Positions 35,235-48,432 of a stretch of DNA of 64,000 nt are shown here, piece by piece. The translations under genes and the position numbers were made by a program. How positions within the stretch are numbered: the first letter of the stretch is position 1; each line of letters opens with the position of its first letter. The stretch is taken from the NCBI GenBank assembly GCA_026874595.1, contig CM049316.1, forward strand, positions 6,956,339 to 7,020,338, in the 5' to 3' direction. The DNA comes from Sipunculus nudus (Eukaryota; Annelida; Sipuncula; Golfingiida; Sipunculidae). The notes below the pieces were generated by a model. It was not told the DNA's origin, did no database searches, and saw only the letters and a program-made list of their open reading frames with translations.

Positions 35235-35288
35235 GGTGGTGTCTTCCCTGTAGCTCAAATGACTTACAGTCAGCTGAGCTAAAAAGGC
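35235..35288 (+). repeat. R2 family end fragment
   Basis: Only the terminal hairpin region is left: TAGCTCAAATGACTTACAGT followed by CAGCTGAGCTA, as at 12812-12842. Confidence 0.6.
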
Positions 35289-35314
35289 AGTATATTATTA
35301 TGTGATGTTTAAAC

Positions 35315-35412
35315 TTACATAATTCCTATTCTTAAGAAATAGGAAAGTTGCCATGATGGTATCCAAATCTTCTTTGAATTTGCCACACTGATGGAAATGC
35401 TTGACCATTTTC
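35315..35412 (-). CDS. Candidate exon inside the CACTA-like element
   Basis: Between TTTTCAG and GTAAGT on the minus strand, reading KMVKHFHQCGKFKEDLDT and then IMATFLFLKNRNY. Not recognised; the C and H residues hint at a zinc-finger-like piece. Whether it joins the other open segments could not be settled. Confidence 0.3.
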
Positions 35413-35794
35413 TGAAAACATAAACAGTATTTGGCTGTGCCTTAGCAGCCTTAATTTTTAGGCTCTCTCCCTCTCTCTCTCTCTCTCTCTCAAAAAGACT
35501 GGCTAAAATGTTAGCACTTTGGCCAGCATGGTATGTTTTTTTTTCTTCTAAAACATGTTAAGAAATTTAGGAAATTGTCTCAAAGCTGTTAATTATTTGT
35601 TTGGTCTGTGTTTACTCTCTGTTTAAGCATCTGTTAAAAATATTAAAAAAAATAAAGGGACTTTGATATCTTAATTTCTCTGGTTGACATGTAAGTGGGA
35701 AAACCTTATTCAAGGCCTCATTTAAAATCCAGTAAATAAATAATTCAAAACTGTTCTCAGTGGTGCCTTTACCAATATTTCACCTTTAAGGGAT

Positions 35795-35840
<46 letters not shown>

Positions 35841-36380
35841 CGTATATTTATACCATTCATGCATGATATATACCCAGACATGGCCAGGTGTGTGTGTTTG
35901 TGGGTCGGGGGGGGGGGGGTTTGCTTCCTTTTTCCTAATTGGCAATTCCCTGAAACTAAAAAAGACTTAATCATTAATGATAAATATTGGCATCAATGCA
36001 GGGAATGGGGGTTATATATCCCCCCCCCCCACTTTTTTAACAAGGGGGGATTGGTCAATGTAATCATCCCCAACACTGATATTGAGCAAGTAACAATTAC
36101 TTTTATATATTGGACATGTAATATATTAATAATTAGAAAACTTGACTTTGTTTCCATTTCTGAGTTAACTGAAATATAAGGTTATCTAATAATCTAAACA
36201 TGGTTTAGAGTTGACATTTAATGGAAACATAAAACCTGCACTTAATTAATATATAATATAAACATCACACAAATGTCACATATTATAAAATGTGTATATA
36301 TATAATATATATACACATATATAGCCTACATAATATATATTTCCAACTCAATCACTCTTCTACCTCTGCCAGTGACAATC

Positions 36381-36405
36381 GCCCCCCCCCCCCCCCCCCC
36401 CCCCC
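36381..36405. repeat. Poly-C tract
   Basis: 24 consecutive C. Other homopolymer C/G runs lie at 35136-35151, 35907-35919 and 53213-53228. Confidence 0.95.
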
Positions 36406-36854
36406 GCCCCCAAACACTGAGGGAACACATGAACGAGACTAGCCTCGTACCACTATACCATTACCAACGTACACTATTACACAGTATTAAAATAACAACT
36501 AACACAGTATACAGATTTATGGCTACATATTAAAGTAGAACATTTTACCAATAAAGATGCTGGGTAACTTCTGTGACTTTCAGCAGCCAGCGGACGGACA
36601 AAAATGGCTTCTCTTCCCGCCGTGGAGTCAAAAGATCCAGGATGTTGACGTCATGAGTAGCCCCGCTGATCACATGACGCGCGGTTTATTTCATCTGTAC
36701 CGTCTGCTTTACACACGTGTCACACCATTTTCACAGACGCTCATCATTTGACGTTGCATTTGCGCGTTATTCAACGCACAAGAGCGTCTACATTGCAAAG
36801 CGGCGTAAATTTACAGTCTTATGCGCCGTTATTTTACGGCAATTTTTAACAGTG

Positions 36855-38324
36855 TATATTAATCTCCATTTTTAACTGAAACGTTTGACTTTATGATTTG
36901 GCTAATGATTTTTTTATCTGTTTAATGCTAAACTATCCTAAAATGAAATGTAAAAAAGATAATTTCCTTCCAAAGAAAAACATGACAACACATCAGTAAG
37001 TCATCAACAAAAACTGCGGGTAGTTAGCAAACCGTTGTCTCTGCTAACGTATTTTACTAAAAGAAAATCAAGGTCCAATAAAATAATGTTGTGCATATAC
37101 GATCGAAGTGATATGCAAGTTTAAACCCACGCGTATACTGATTTTTATGTTTATAATGTTAATCTTTGAGCTACAAGCATCAAAAGATGTTATTATTCAT
37201 TAATCTTTCGACTTTTAAACCTACGTGGGTGGCCGCATGGATAACATTTACATAAAATGCCAATTGGGCTACATGAAAAATTTTCATGAGAAAATAAGTA
37301 ATATATAAGACATGTATCGATGTAATTAACAGGGTTTACAGCAGCTAACTCTGACAAAATTCCCTGAGTGTTCCCTGACTATTCCCTGACCTTCAGTTGG
37401 TTTTCAGGCATAAATCATCACAAAATTTTTTAATTTGGTTTCAAAACGTCATTTTACAGCCATTTTACAAAGCTTCAATGCAAAAATGTATGGAACATCA
37501 GAATCATACATCAGATCCTGCATTCTTTATATTACTACTCATGAACAGAACGGGTCCATCATACCCACTTTCTGGTACTTCTACCATTTACATGTGAGCT
37601 CCACCTCCCCACTTTGGCCGAAATCCTACGCATGCCCTTGGAAAAAGGTCCAAAATATTATGATCACGACCCACCCAGAAAAAATCCTGGATACACCCCT
37701 GCAGTGGTATGGTTAATTATTGAAACAACCTACCAGGGTATAGGTGCCAATTTAACTGTCTGAGCTTTACCTGGTATTCTGAGCTGAGAGCTGATAGCAC
37801 CAGTCTGAGCTTGTGGACACAAACCAGAGCTCACTAATTAATGAGGTGCCAACGGCCGGCTAGTCTACTGATAATTAAGGACTCTCATGCAGCCAGTTAT
37901 CAAGTTAGTTCTAATTTTAATGATCCACATATACATTTTCAAAATGATTAAACAACTAGACCAACAAAATTAATTTGGCAGAAAAATATAAATCTATATG
38001 TCTTTGAATTTTTTTGGCAAATATAAATGTAATATATTTGTCAGGGGTTACACTGCAAATCATTAATGTTTTAAACTTTGATGTTAAATGCATTAACATG
38101 AAATGCTTTTCAATATAAAAACTGAAAAACTTAATAGTTTAAAGAACTTAGTTCTAGAAATGTGTAACTGTGTGTCCCTTCTGTGTACAGAAGTACTTGC
38201 GAATGGATTTAGTAGAGAAAAGCAATTACTAAACTACCTTTATCACTGGAAAGAACAAACACCAAATTTTGGTCACTTTAACTGCCAAAATACTCAAGAC
38301 TGTAACAGCTTTTATCATAAGGGA
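36855..38324. other. Non-coding stretch
   Basis: AT-rich. Contains CCCTGAGTGTTCCCTGACT-type short repeats near 37360. No supported gene. Confidence 0.5.
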
Positions 38325-38377
38325 AAGTGGAAATAAGCATCCCTTATTACCACTCCTCTAAGGGAGTGGAAATAAGG
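38325..38377. repeat. Structured 55-bp repeat, copy 2 (inverted)
   Basis: Reverse complement of 17166-17222, with AAGTGGAAATAAGCATCCC and then GGGAGTGGAAATAAGG. It keeps the three copies of the GTGGAAATAA core (one as TTATTACCAC). Confidence 0.6.
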
Positions 38378-40294
38378 CCTGCCTAAATTTAATACTAATA
38401 TTGCTCGATGAAACAATAAATATGACCGACCTTTTATAGGTCTTTAATATGTTATGATAAACTCAGCTGTTGATGATAGTCAAAGATGAGTATTTTACGG
38501 TTAAACAAATTATTTGTAGTTGCGAAATCAAATTTTGATTTTAGAAGAAAGAGGCTGTATACAGGTATATATTCTGCACAGATGTTTTCCATTTTAATAT
38601 CTTTTAAAGTCCAAAACTCATTTATCAGACCCTGTAATGTCTTCCTGTTGATTAAAAAGACACTCCGGGGTCTACCCATTTATATTTTAAATAATGGATC
38701 GTATTCCATTCCTCTTTGTACGTTTCCGCTCAAGCCATGACATAACGCCCATGTTATAAAAGACACTCTTAAGAATGAATCCAGCATGTTCACCCATGAA
38801 CCAAGTTTTAATGGCTATTATCGCTGCAAATATGTTACGCAATGTTTTACTTATCATTTTATAATGCATCTAAATGTTGAAATTGATAAAATGTAAATGA
38901 AAAAAAGTTCCGAAATAGTTTGATAGACAATTAATATATGATACGATGCTCCACTTTTATGCATAATAAAGGTCATGGAAGAATTAAAACTGAATGCATG
39001 AAACACTACAAATATATAACTTTGGGAGTTGATATTTTAATTTAGTTTAGGCAATACAATTTTATTTTAGAAAATCAGATTAATTGATGACTCAGCCGAT
39101 AACGGCTTCCAAGAATGGATATTCAAGTAATGGGTAGTGACTATTCTGGTATTTCTAAATCTTAATAATGAAAACAAATATAAATTATGTTAAAGCTTAG
39201 TTCATAATTGACATTAAAATTAATACTGCAATTACATATAATGATCTAAAATATAAACCAATGCCTATTTTTCCTATGTGTTAGAATTTATCCATTTTTG
39301 CATTCTATGCAAATTCAGCAAATCTGTCTAATCTAGGCAAAATAAGAGGGCCCGAGTTCCTACTACAAGTTCCCAACAATCAAGACTTCGGGATAAACCA
39401 CTGAAACTGACCAAGTATTATTGGTTCTGCAGAGTATATGATGAAGCCCTCGTAATGTATTATAGTATCCTATACATATGGTCCACTGCCATGTACGAGC
39501 CACCCACCAATCCTCTTCGTACATGTTAAACTGATTTGAAAGGGAAATCCCATACTGAGTTACAGTAAGTCCATGTTAACAGCAACAGAGCTGACTTCAC
39601 AAGTTTAAATAGCCGTATTTCGTAAATAGGGGTAAGTCGACCTTTGCAACATCTGGCGGAGACACGTGTAACACTTCCGGGCACACACCCCAGGAGAAAT
39701 GCTTCTGGGTTACGTCCATAGATTAAAAAAAATGAGTCCGAGTCATTAGGGCAAACTGATTATATGTATAAACGTCACTTGTGAGCCATTCCTAGTTCCA
39801 AGTTACACTGACATCCGTCATTCCTGTTGTTGGCATTGCTGGCCTAGAGAGACGGTACATGGGTGCTAAATGGGAAACATCTAGGCTGTGGGAAGGATAC
39901 TTCAGCTTCACTAATTAGCAATGAAATAATACGGCAACATTCTACCGGTTAAAGGCTCTCTCTTGATTGTCGGAAAGAGAGATACCAGCGGCTGCATTCA
40001 ACAACAGTAGATATTGTCGAATCTACCGTCCGTCTCAAGCTATACTTAAGGATGTCCCGCGACGTCAGGATTTACTTGCTCCATTGGATGATTGAGACCC
40101 TAATATATTTCAAACCCTCTTGCCCCATGCATCGAGCAGCATGCAAATCGAAACCAAGAACCTTGCATTCTGAACATTCAAAATATTAGTACCATGATAC
40201 CTGGCCTACTAGTAGCAGTGGATCCGCAGCTAGTGAGCACCCTCCTAGCCGTGACAACCCGACTGAGTAGGCAATTGGATAATTGGGCTGGAAA
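38378..40294. other. Non-coding stretch
   Basis: No gene or repeat recognised. Short ORFs at 38452-38740 on both strands overlap each other and lack any known motif. Confidence 0.5.
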
Positions 40295-40840
40295 TTAAGC
40301 CTACTCGAGTCGTGATACAAGTTATATCTAGGAATGTATCGCAGTGGTCTTGCATCAGGTTGCATTCATATCGTGGTAAACGGCCCATAATCTCAATATT
40401 ATGCTAAGAATAATGAATTTACATAATAGTATACATGTGAGCTCACAACCCAAACTGAAACACCGTCTCCATGGACACGGGTCATTCCAGTATCGCCTGC
40501 AAGCTGTCTGCGTCCTGTAACCCGTGCGAGCCATGCTTGTGTTCATGCGGTCATAAATTCAACAGACACGCCAAAGGGTTTACCAATGTGCTGGGTTTAA
40601 ACCGAACTTTTCTCGCTCATGTTTGGTATTATTAGGAAATACACAAAAAATACTAACGATTGTTCTGGTTTATGTTGATTGACAGTGTACCTGTAAGCCA
40701 TGAGGCATCGTCAGAAATGACGAAAATATTTGCATCTTCATTAATGCGTTCCTCAGACATAGATGTAATGACACTCTGGCGCTAGTAATCTGGTCTTAAT
40801 GCCAGAGGGTCGATATGATGCTAGCACCCTCCCAACCCAC
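40295..40840 (+). repeat. Older diverged partial copy of the 3.5-kb unit
   Basis: Aligns by eye to 42920-43455 and 46421-46957 (shared: GAGTCGTGATACAAG, CGGCCCATAATCT, AACCCGTGCGAGCCATGCTT, GACGAAAATATTTGCAT), with many more differences than those two show to each other. Confidence 0.7.
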
Positions 40841-41168
40841 CCCCATGACTCCAATAACCAACAATGACATTGACAGACTGAAGACAAGGACTTCTCTTAC
40901 ATAAGTAGGTTCAGCATGGACTTCCCTTACTTAGCAGGTTCAGCATTTAGATGAGAACAGCGAGTAGCGCGGTCTGAGCTTCGCCATCACCTCAGTTGTT
41001 CAAACCTGTTACCCAAAGGGACACTGAAAGGCTGCTTTAGCACCATCTCTAATCACTAGCAGGGTGTTTAAGTCAGCTTAGCCATTACATTTTGTCCGTC
41101 GCCCGTCCGACTGCCGGTCGGTTGTCCGTTAACAGGGCACAAATCGTAACCGCTCGACCTAGAAACTT

Positions 41169-44100
41169 TTAACTGAACACCCATAGAGGACCATAAAAAT
41201 CTCCTTAGAAACTTGAAATTATGTCACTATGGCCTATATCCTTAGTGCGATGGGGCTCTGAAGTACCTCTAGAATAATTAAACATTTGAAACAAAAGCTC
41301 CAGTATCGGAATAACTAATGCATTGATTGTCATGATTCTTTCAATGCGTATTGATCATGGAGTGTTTCATCAGTTCCCGAAGGTGACACTTTTTTTTTAA
41401 TTTTACACATTTTTTATTATTTTGAGACCTTCATATGAAGCATTCCGGACGTTAACAGGGCACAAACCGTTGGACCCAGAAACTTATAACTGTACGTCCA
41501 GGCAGATCCTAGGCAAAGCTCCATGGAAATCTGAAATTAGGTCATCGTGACCAATATTCTGCAAGTACTGGCAAAAAACATGATTTTAAGCACCGAGACA
41601 GTCAGACAGGGTACAAAACTTTACTATTGGATATAGAATCTTCTAACTTGGCATCCTGGGAGATCCTCGAATGATCTAGTTGGACACTTTAAAATAAGTT
41701 CACTGCAACGTATATTCTCTGAGTTATGGTACCTGTTATTGCACCCCCGAATAATTAAACATTTGCTACAAAAGCTCCAGTATATAAAAAAATCTACAAC
41801 ATTGATTGCCATGATTCTTTAATTCATATTGATCCTGGAATGATTCATCAGTTCCTGAAGACTGATGGTGCCACCTTTATTTTAATTTGTTTTTCTATTT
41901 CTGAGACCTTCAAATGAAGCAGTCCTTACGTTAACAGGACAAAACCCTGAACCGTAAGACCTAGAAACACTACATCCAGGGAGATCTAGACTGATGAACA
42001 TTATATTGCAAGATAACCTTCCATGAATCTACACCATCTTGCATCGATCCAAGGTTCGCTGAGTAGGTCATGCTTGCCACGTTCCAGATCCAAGACAAAT
42101 CCACATACTTTTGTATGGGGAAATAGTATCTGGTAAAAGATCCATCGGAAGTCAGCAGAGGCGCTACAAGGACAGTCTCAAAGCTCACTGAAAAAAACTA
42201 TCCATCAACACAGATACGTAGGAAAATCTAGGGAAGGATCGGATAGCGTGGTGTGCAGCTGCGCACAAAGGTGCAGAAGACGCTGAAAAAGGACGACTTT
42301 TGGAGTCCAGGGGAAAACGTGAGGTCCGCAAGGCGAGGATGGCAACTACCTCAACAGCAACCACCGATCACATGTCCAACATGTGGGAGTTTCTTGCGTG
42401 CCTGGATAGGCCTGGCAAGTCAATTCTGGACATACAAACCTAGATCAACTAAAAAAAACCTTGATCATCGTGGTCATCTTCGCAAAGTGAAAGGACGAAC
42501 ACCACGCAAATCTCCTTGGAAACATGAAATGAGGTCGTGCAATTGGTGACCTATACTTTGTGAACTACGGATCGAAAATGTGATTTTGAGTACCCAGTGA
42601 GTCAGACGGGGCACAAATGGTATCAATTCGGCTTAGTTTCTTCTGACGCAACATCCAGGAAGGTTCTGAGCACTTCCTTGTAGAGTTTCCTTGCACATGA
42701 AATAAGGTCAATTTGTCCTATATAGGCGTATATAAGATATGTGAAAGAACAGGATTTGAGCACCCTATGAGACAGATTTGCATGATTGGCTACAGCTGGA
42801 CTTAGAAACTTCTAATACGATTAAGATCCAAGGAAGGTTCCTGTAAACAGTCTTTAGAAACCTGATATATTGTCACTGTGACCTTCATTCTCCGTATAGA
42901 TACTTTATATTTGGCTGGTAAGCTTACTTGAGTCGTGATACAAGCCATATCGAGAAATGCATCACAGTGGTTTTCCATCATGTTGCATTCATTTCGTGCA
43001 TGGTTAACGGCCCATAATCTTAACATTAGGCAACGAATGGTGAAATAACACAAAAGAATAAATTTTTGAACTCACAACCCAGACTGAAACTACATCTCTA
43101 AGGTAACGTGTCATTTCCTGTATCGCGTACAAGTTGGCTGCGTCAAGTAACCCGTGCGAGCCATGCTTGTATTAAAAAAATCAACAAAAATGCGGTAGGA
43201 TTTACCAATATGCTGAGTCAAAACGGAATTTTACTCGCTCATGTTAGGTGTTGTTAGAAACTACACTAAAACGCTAACGACTGGTCTCGTTTATCTAAAG
43301 TGACAGCATACTCGTGGGCCTTGAGGCGTTATCAGAAATGACGAAAATATTTGCATTCTCATAGAGCCTTAAAGTGGGTTCCGCGCTGAAGGATGACACG
43401 GCACTCTGACACTGGTTGTAGACTCTCTAATGTCAGAAGGTCGAAATGGCGCTAAAATTCTGCAAACTGTGTGACAGAACATAATTTTAGCACCGTGTTA
43501 GCATTTGTAGGTATAAACTTCTAACTTAGCATATAGGAATACCTGGTAACATCTTTTTTGAAACCCTGATTAAGGTCACCTTCAATCTATTTTCTAAGGA
43601 CTATGGGGAAAAAGTGATTGTGAGGACTCTCGAAGTTGTTCTACCCATTATTCACGGTACCCTATCAAATATTTTTAAACAGATCATAACATCAATTATA
43701 AGTGCGGGCGTCACATTATTGTCAAATTCAGCTGAGCGTCATTGCCCATGGGCGACTATATTTCTGCAGAGTTAGTACCTAAAGCCCCTTTTGCAGACAA
43801 CCTAGGACTTTTTGGTCGTAGGATTTCAGCAGGGCCACGACAGTTGATTTGAAATTTGCGCCTTAATGTACTCATATCATGGGCGGATTCAGAATTTAGG
43901 AAAAGGAGGGGTTCAGCCCAGGAGGACTGATAACGAAACCTGAAAAAAGGTCTCTTGGTCCAGAAAAGGTTAGTCCGGTCCTCGAAAATTGGTCCACAAG
44001 CATTAAAAAACGATTGGAAAAGGAATGACGAACTTAGCACCACTATCAGTGAAGTTCCCCTGATATGACAACTACATAACCTTAATAATTTCAGTAGTAG

Positions 44101-44670
44101 AGTTTGGACCAATAACAGAGGTTTGTCATCTTGTTTGGGCCAATTTCGCTTCGCGAATATGTATGAGAATGGACTACGCCTATTCTAGTCCTGCAGAAGT
44201 AGAGCCACATCCTTTGTTATCTGTACCTATTTTGTCACGAAACAACAATACAGAGGGTCTTGAAGACACCTCAGGTCTGGGCAATGACACCCGGAAGAAC
44301 TCTTTCTCGCAAGTCCCTGCAGCCTGGATAGTGTTGAGAAGATCACTGATCACTCTCTCGTGTGCGGCGATGTGAAACTAATGACACAAAGTCTTCTGTG
44401 TTCCGTGGGTAGACCTAGCCTCGAATAATGTACTACCGGAGACTGCAAGGTGGACAAGGTGTTCCATCAACCGCAACCCAATAACTGCCACATCTACAAA
44501 ATACAAAACAAAGAGAATTCATCTTACTAGACAACACCATCAACTTCATCATTTCTACCTTTTGCTAAATACAAGGTAATTAGCAGACTGGGTTGCAGCT
44601 GGTTTGTGTGGTGATATCGACGAGGTATCACCACACATAGGAAGCAAGAGGCCTGCCCTCAAAGTATACT
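41169..44670 (+). repeat. 3.5-kb tandem duplication, unit 1
   Basis: Unit length about 3502 bp. Starts near AACTGAACACCCATAGAGG at 41171 and ends CTCAAAGTATAC before the same start recurs at 44673. Contains R3-type units, a LINE 3' tail (42050-42450), a part ending in GCCCATGGGC (43747-43756) and non-coding sequence. It differs from unit 2 at only a handful of bases by eye. Confidence 0.95.
42050..42450 (+). pseudogene. LINE 3'-end relic in unit 1
   Basis: Translated pieces GKRSIGSQQRRYKDSLKAH, KDRIAW, AAHKGAEDAEK and CPTCGSFLRAWIGLASQF match the familiar C-terminus of RTE/Jockey-like ORFs (G-R-x-x-G, RYKDSLK, then C-x2-C zinc finger with F-R-A-x-IGL). Stops and frame changes show it is dead. 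Confidence 0.65.
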
Positions 44671-47600
44671 TTAACTGAACACCCATAGAGGACCATAAAA
44701 ATCTCCTTAGAAACTTGAAATTATGTCACTATGGCCTATATCCTTAGTGCGATGGGGCTCTGAAGTACCTCTAGAATAATTAAACATTTGAAACAAAAGC
44801 TCCAGTATCGGAATAACTAATGCATTGATTGTCATGATTCTTTCAATGCGTATTGATCATGAAGTGTTTCATCAGTTCCCGAAGGTGACACTTTTTTTTT
44901 AATTTTACACATTTTTTATTATTTTGAGACCTTCATATGAAGCATTCCGGACGTTAACAGGGCACAAACCGTTGGACCCAGAAACTTATAACTGTACGTC
45001 CAGGCAGATCCTAGGCAAAGCTCCATGGAAATCTGAAATTAGGTCATCGTGACCAATATTCTGCAAGTACTGGCAAAAAACATGATTTTAAGCACCGAGA
45101 CAGTCAGACAGGGTACAAAACTTTACTATTGGATATAGAATCTTCTAACTTGGCATCCTGGGAGATCCTCGAATGATCTAGTTGGACACTTTAAAATAAG
45201 TTCACTGCAACGTATATTCTCTGAGTTATGGTACCTGTTATTGCACCCCCGAATAATTAAACATTTGCTACAAAAGCTCCAGTATATAAAAAAATCTACT
45301 GCATTGATTGCCATGATTCTTTAATTCATATTGATCCTGGAATGATTCATCAGTTCCTGAAGACTGATGGTGCCACCTTTATTTTAATTTGTTTTTCTAT
45401 TTCTGAGACCTTCAAATGAAGCAGTCCTTACGTTAACAGGACAAAACCCTGAACCGTAAGACCTAGAAACACTACATCCAGGGAGATCTAGACTGATGAA
45501 CATTAGATTGCAAGATAACCTTCCATGAATCTACACCATCTTGCATCGATCCAAGGTTCGCTGAGTAGGTCATGCTTGCCACGTTCCAGATCCAAGACAA
45601 ATCCACATACTTTTGTATGGGGAAATAGTATCTGGTAAAAGATCCATCGGAAGTCAGCAGAGGCGCTACAAGGACAGTCTCAAAGCTCACTGAAAAAAAC
45701 TATCCATCAACACAGATACGTAGGAAAATCTAGGGAAGGATCGGATAGCGTGGTGTGCAGCTGCGCACAAAGGTGCAGAAGACGCTGAAAAAGGACGACT
45801 TTTGGAGTCCAGGGGAAAACGTGAGGTCCGCAAGGCGAGGATGGCAACTACCTCAACAGCAACCACCGATCACATGTCCAACATGTGGGAGTTTCTTGCG
45901 TGCCTGGATAGGCCTGGCAAGTCAATTCTGGACATACAAACCTAGATCAACTAAAAGAAACCTTGTTCATCGTGGTCATCTTCGCAAAGTGAAAGGACGA
46001 ACACCACGCAAACCTCCTTGGAAACATGAAATGAGGTCGTGCAATTGGTGACCTATACTTTGTGAACTACGGATCGAAAATGTGATTTTGAGTACCCAGT
46101 GAGTCAGACGGGGCACAAATGGTATCAATTCGGCTTAGTTTCTTCTGACGCAACATCCAGGAAGGTTCTGAGCACTTCATTGTAGAGTTTCCTTGCACAT
46201 GAAATAAGGTCAATTTGTCCTATATAGGCGTATATAAGATATGTGAAAGAACAGGATTTGAGCACCCTAAGAGACAGATTTGCATGATTGGCTACAGCTG
46301 GACTTAGAAACTTCTAATACGATTAAGATCCAAGGAAGGTTCCTGTAAACAGTCTTTAGGAACCTGATATATTGTCACTGTGACCTTCATTCTCCGTATA
46401 GATACTTTATATTTGGCTGGTAAGCTTACTTGAGTCGTGATACAAGCCATATCGAGAAATGCATCACAGTGGTTTTCCATCATGTTGCATTCATTTCGTG
46501 CATGGTTAACGGCCCATAATCTTAACATTAGGCAACGAATGGTGAAATAACACAAAAGAATACATTTTTGAACTCACAACCCAGACTGAAACTACATCTC
46601 TAAGGTAACGTGTCATTTCCTGTATCGCGTACAAGTTGGCTGCGTCAAGTAACCCGTGCGAGCCATGCTTGTATTAAAAAAATCAACAAAAATGCGGTAG
46701 GATTTACCAATATGCTGAGTCAAAACGGAATTTTACTCGCTCATGTTAGGTGTTGTTAGAAACTACACTAAAACGCTAACGACTGGTCTCGTTTATCTAA
46801 AGTGACAGCATACTCGTGGGCCTTGAGGCGTTATCAGAAATGACGAAAATATTTGCATTCTCATAGAGCCTTAAAGTGGGTTCCGCGCTGAAGGATGACA
46901 CGGCACTCTGACACTGGTTGTAGACTCTCTAATGTCAGAAGGTCGAAATGGCGCTAAAATTCTGCAAACTGTGTGACAGAACATAATTTTAGCACCGTGT
47001 TAGCATTTGTAGGTATAAACTTCTAACTTAGCATATAGGAATACCTGGTAACATCTTTTTTGAAACCCTGATTAAGGTCACTGTAATCTATTTTCTAAGG
47101 ACTATGGGGAAAAAGTGATTGTGAGGACTCTCGAAGTTGTTCTACCCATTATTCACGGTACCCTATCAAATATTTTTAAACAGATCATAACATCAATTAT
47201 AAGTGCGGGCGTCACATTATTGTCAAATTCAGCTGAGCGTCATTGCCCATGGGCGACTATATTTCTGCAGAGTTAGTACCTAAAGCCCCTTTTGCAGACA
47301 ACCTAGGACTTTTTGGTCGTAGGATTTCAGCAGGGCCACGACAGTTGATTTGAAATTTGCGCCTTAATGTACTCATATCATGGGCGGATTCAGAATTTAG
47401 GAAAAGGAGGGGTTCAGCCCAGGAGGACTGATAACGAAACCTGAAAAAAGGTCTCTTGGTCCAGAAAAGGTTAGTCCGGTCCTCGAAAATTGGTCCACAA
47501 GCATTAAAAAACGATTGGAAAAGGAATGACGAACTTAGCACCACTATCAGTGAAGTTCCCCTGATATGACAACTACATAACCTAAATAATTTCAGTAGTA

Positions 47601-48171
47601 GAGTTTGGACCAATAACAGAGGTTTGTCATCTTGTTTGGGCCAATTTCGCTTCGCGAATATGTATGAGAATGGACTACGCCTATTCTAGTCCTGCAGAAG
47701 TAGAGCCACATCCTTTGTTATCTGTACCTATTTTGTCACGAAACAACAATACAGAGGGTCTTGAAGACACCTCAGGTCTGGGCAATGACACCCGGAAGAA
47801 CTCTTTCTCGCAAGTCCCTGCAGCCTGGATAGTGTTGAGAAGATCACTGATCACTCTCTCGTGTGCGGCGATGTGAAACTAATGACACAAAGTCTTCTGT
47901 GTTCCGTGGGTAGACCTAGCCTCGAATAATGTACTACCGGAGACTGCAAGGTGGACAAGGTGTTCCATCAACCGCAACCCAATAACTGCCACATCTACAA
48001 AATACAAAACAAAGAGAATTCATCTTACTAGACAACACCATCAACTTCATCATTTCTACCTTTTGCTAAATACAAGGTAATTAGCAGACTGGGTTGCAGC
48101 TGGTTTGTGTGGTGATATCGACGAGGTATCACCACACATAGGAAGCAAGAGGCCTGCCCTCAAAGTATACA
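44671..48171 (+). repeat. 3.5-kb tandem duplication, unit 2
   Basis: Matches unit 1 at an offset of 3502 bp up to about 47080, where a 1-bp deletion makes it 3501. It ends at GTATAC (48170). The left border of unit 1 and the right border of unit 2 both pass into unique sequence, so exactly two units are present. Confidence 0.95.
45552..45952 (+). pseudogene. LINE 3'-end relic in unit 2
   Basis: Duplicate of the relic at 42050-42450, carried along with the 3.5-kb duplication. It keeps the same zinc-finger-like CPTCG piece. Confidence 0.65.
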
Positions 48172-48391
48172 AACTAAGTTTCACTTCACGAAGTGATAAT
48201 GATCTACAGGCAGCCAGATGGGATCTTCAGCAGACAGCATAACTTTGCATAGCATAACAAGCTTTCTGTGACACTAGCTGTGTGAAAGGCATGTATAATG
48301 AAAGCAAGGAAGCCATTTTCCAACTCAGGATAAACTTGCTGCTTTAATGACAACAAATGGAAAGGTAAAAAGGATCGCACTAAACAACTGA

Positions 48392-48432
<41 letters not shown>

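Larger units (their letters stand above)
31224..36854. mobile_element. CACTA/EnSpm-like DNA transposon, 5.6 kb
   Basis: The left end CACTGTTAAAAGTTGC and the inverse of the right end (GCAATTTTTAACAGTG) form terminal inverted repeats. They extend with a small gap into CGTAAAATAACGG on both sides. Both flanks have TA at the border, so a 2-bp duplication is possible. The left subterminal zone (31235-31560) carries many direct and inverted copies of CCGTTATTTTAC, as in CACTA elements. The CACTG terminus also fits that superfamily. No transposase motif was recognised inside. Scattered open segments with splice-like borders on the minus strand (32640-32845, 33292-33374, 34313-34440, 35315-35412) could be exons of an internal gene. 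Confidence 0.62.

Noticed and set aside
43756-44112. 118-codon minus ORF, present again at 47257-47613
   Set aside because: Its conservation only reflects the recent 3.5-kb duplication. No motif, and the sense strand is repeat-like. The same holds for 41624-41812, 42802-43053, 44163-44375 and their copies.
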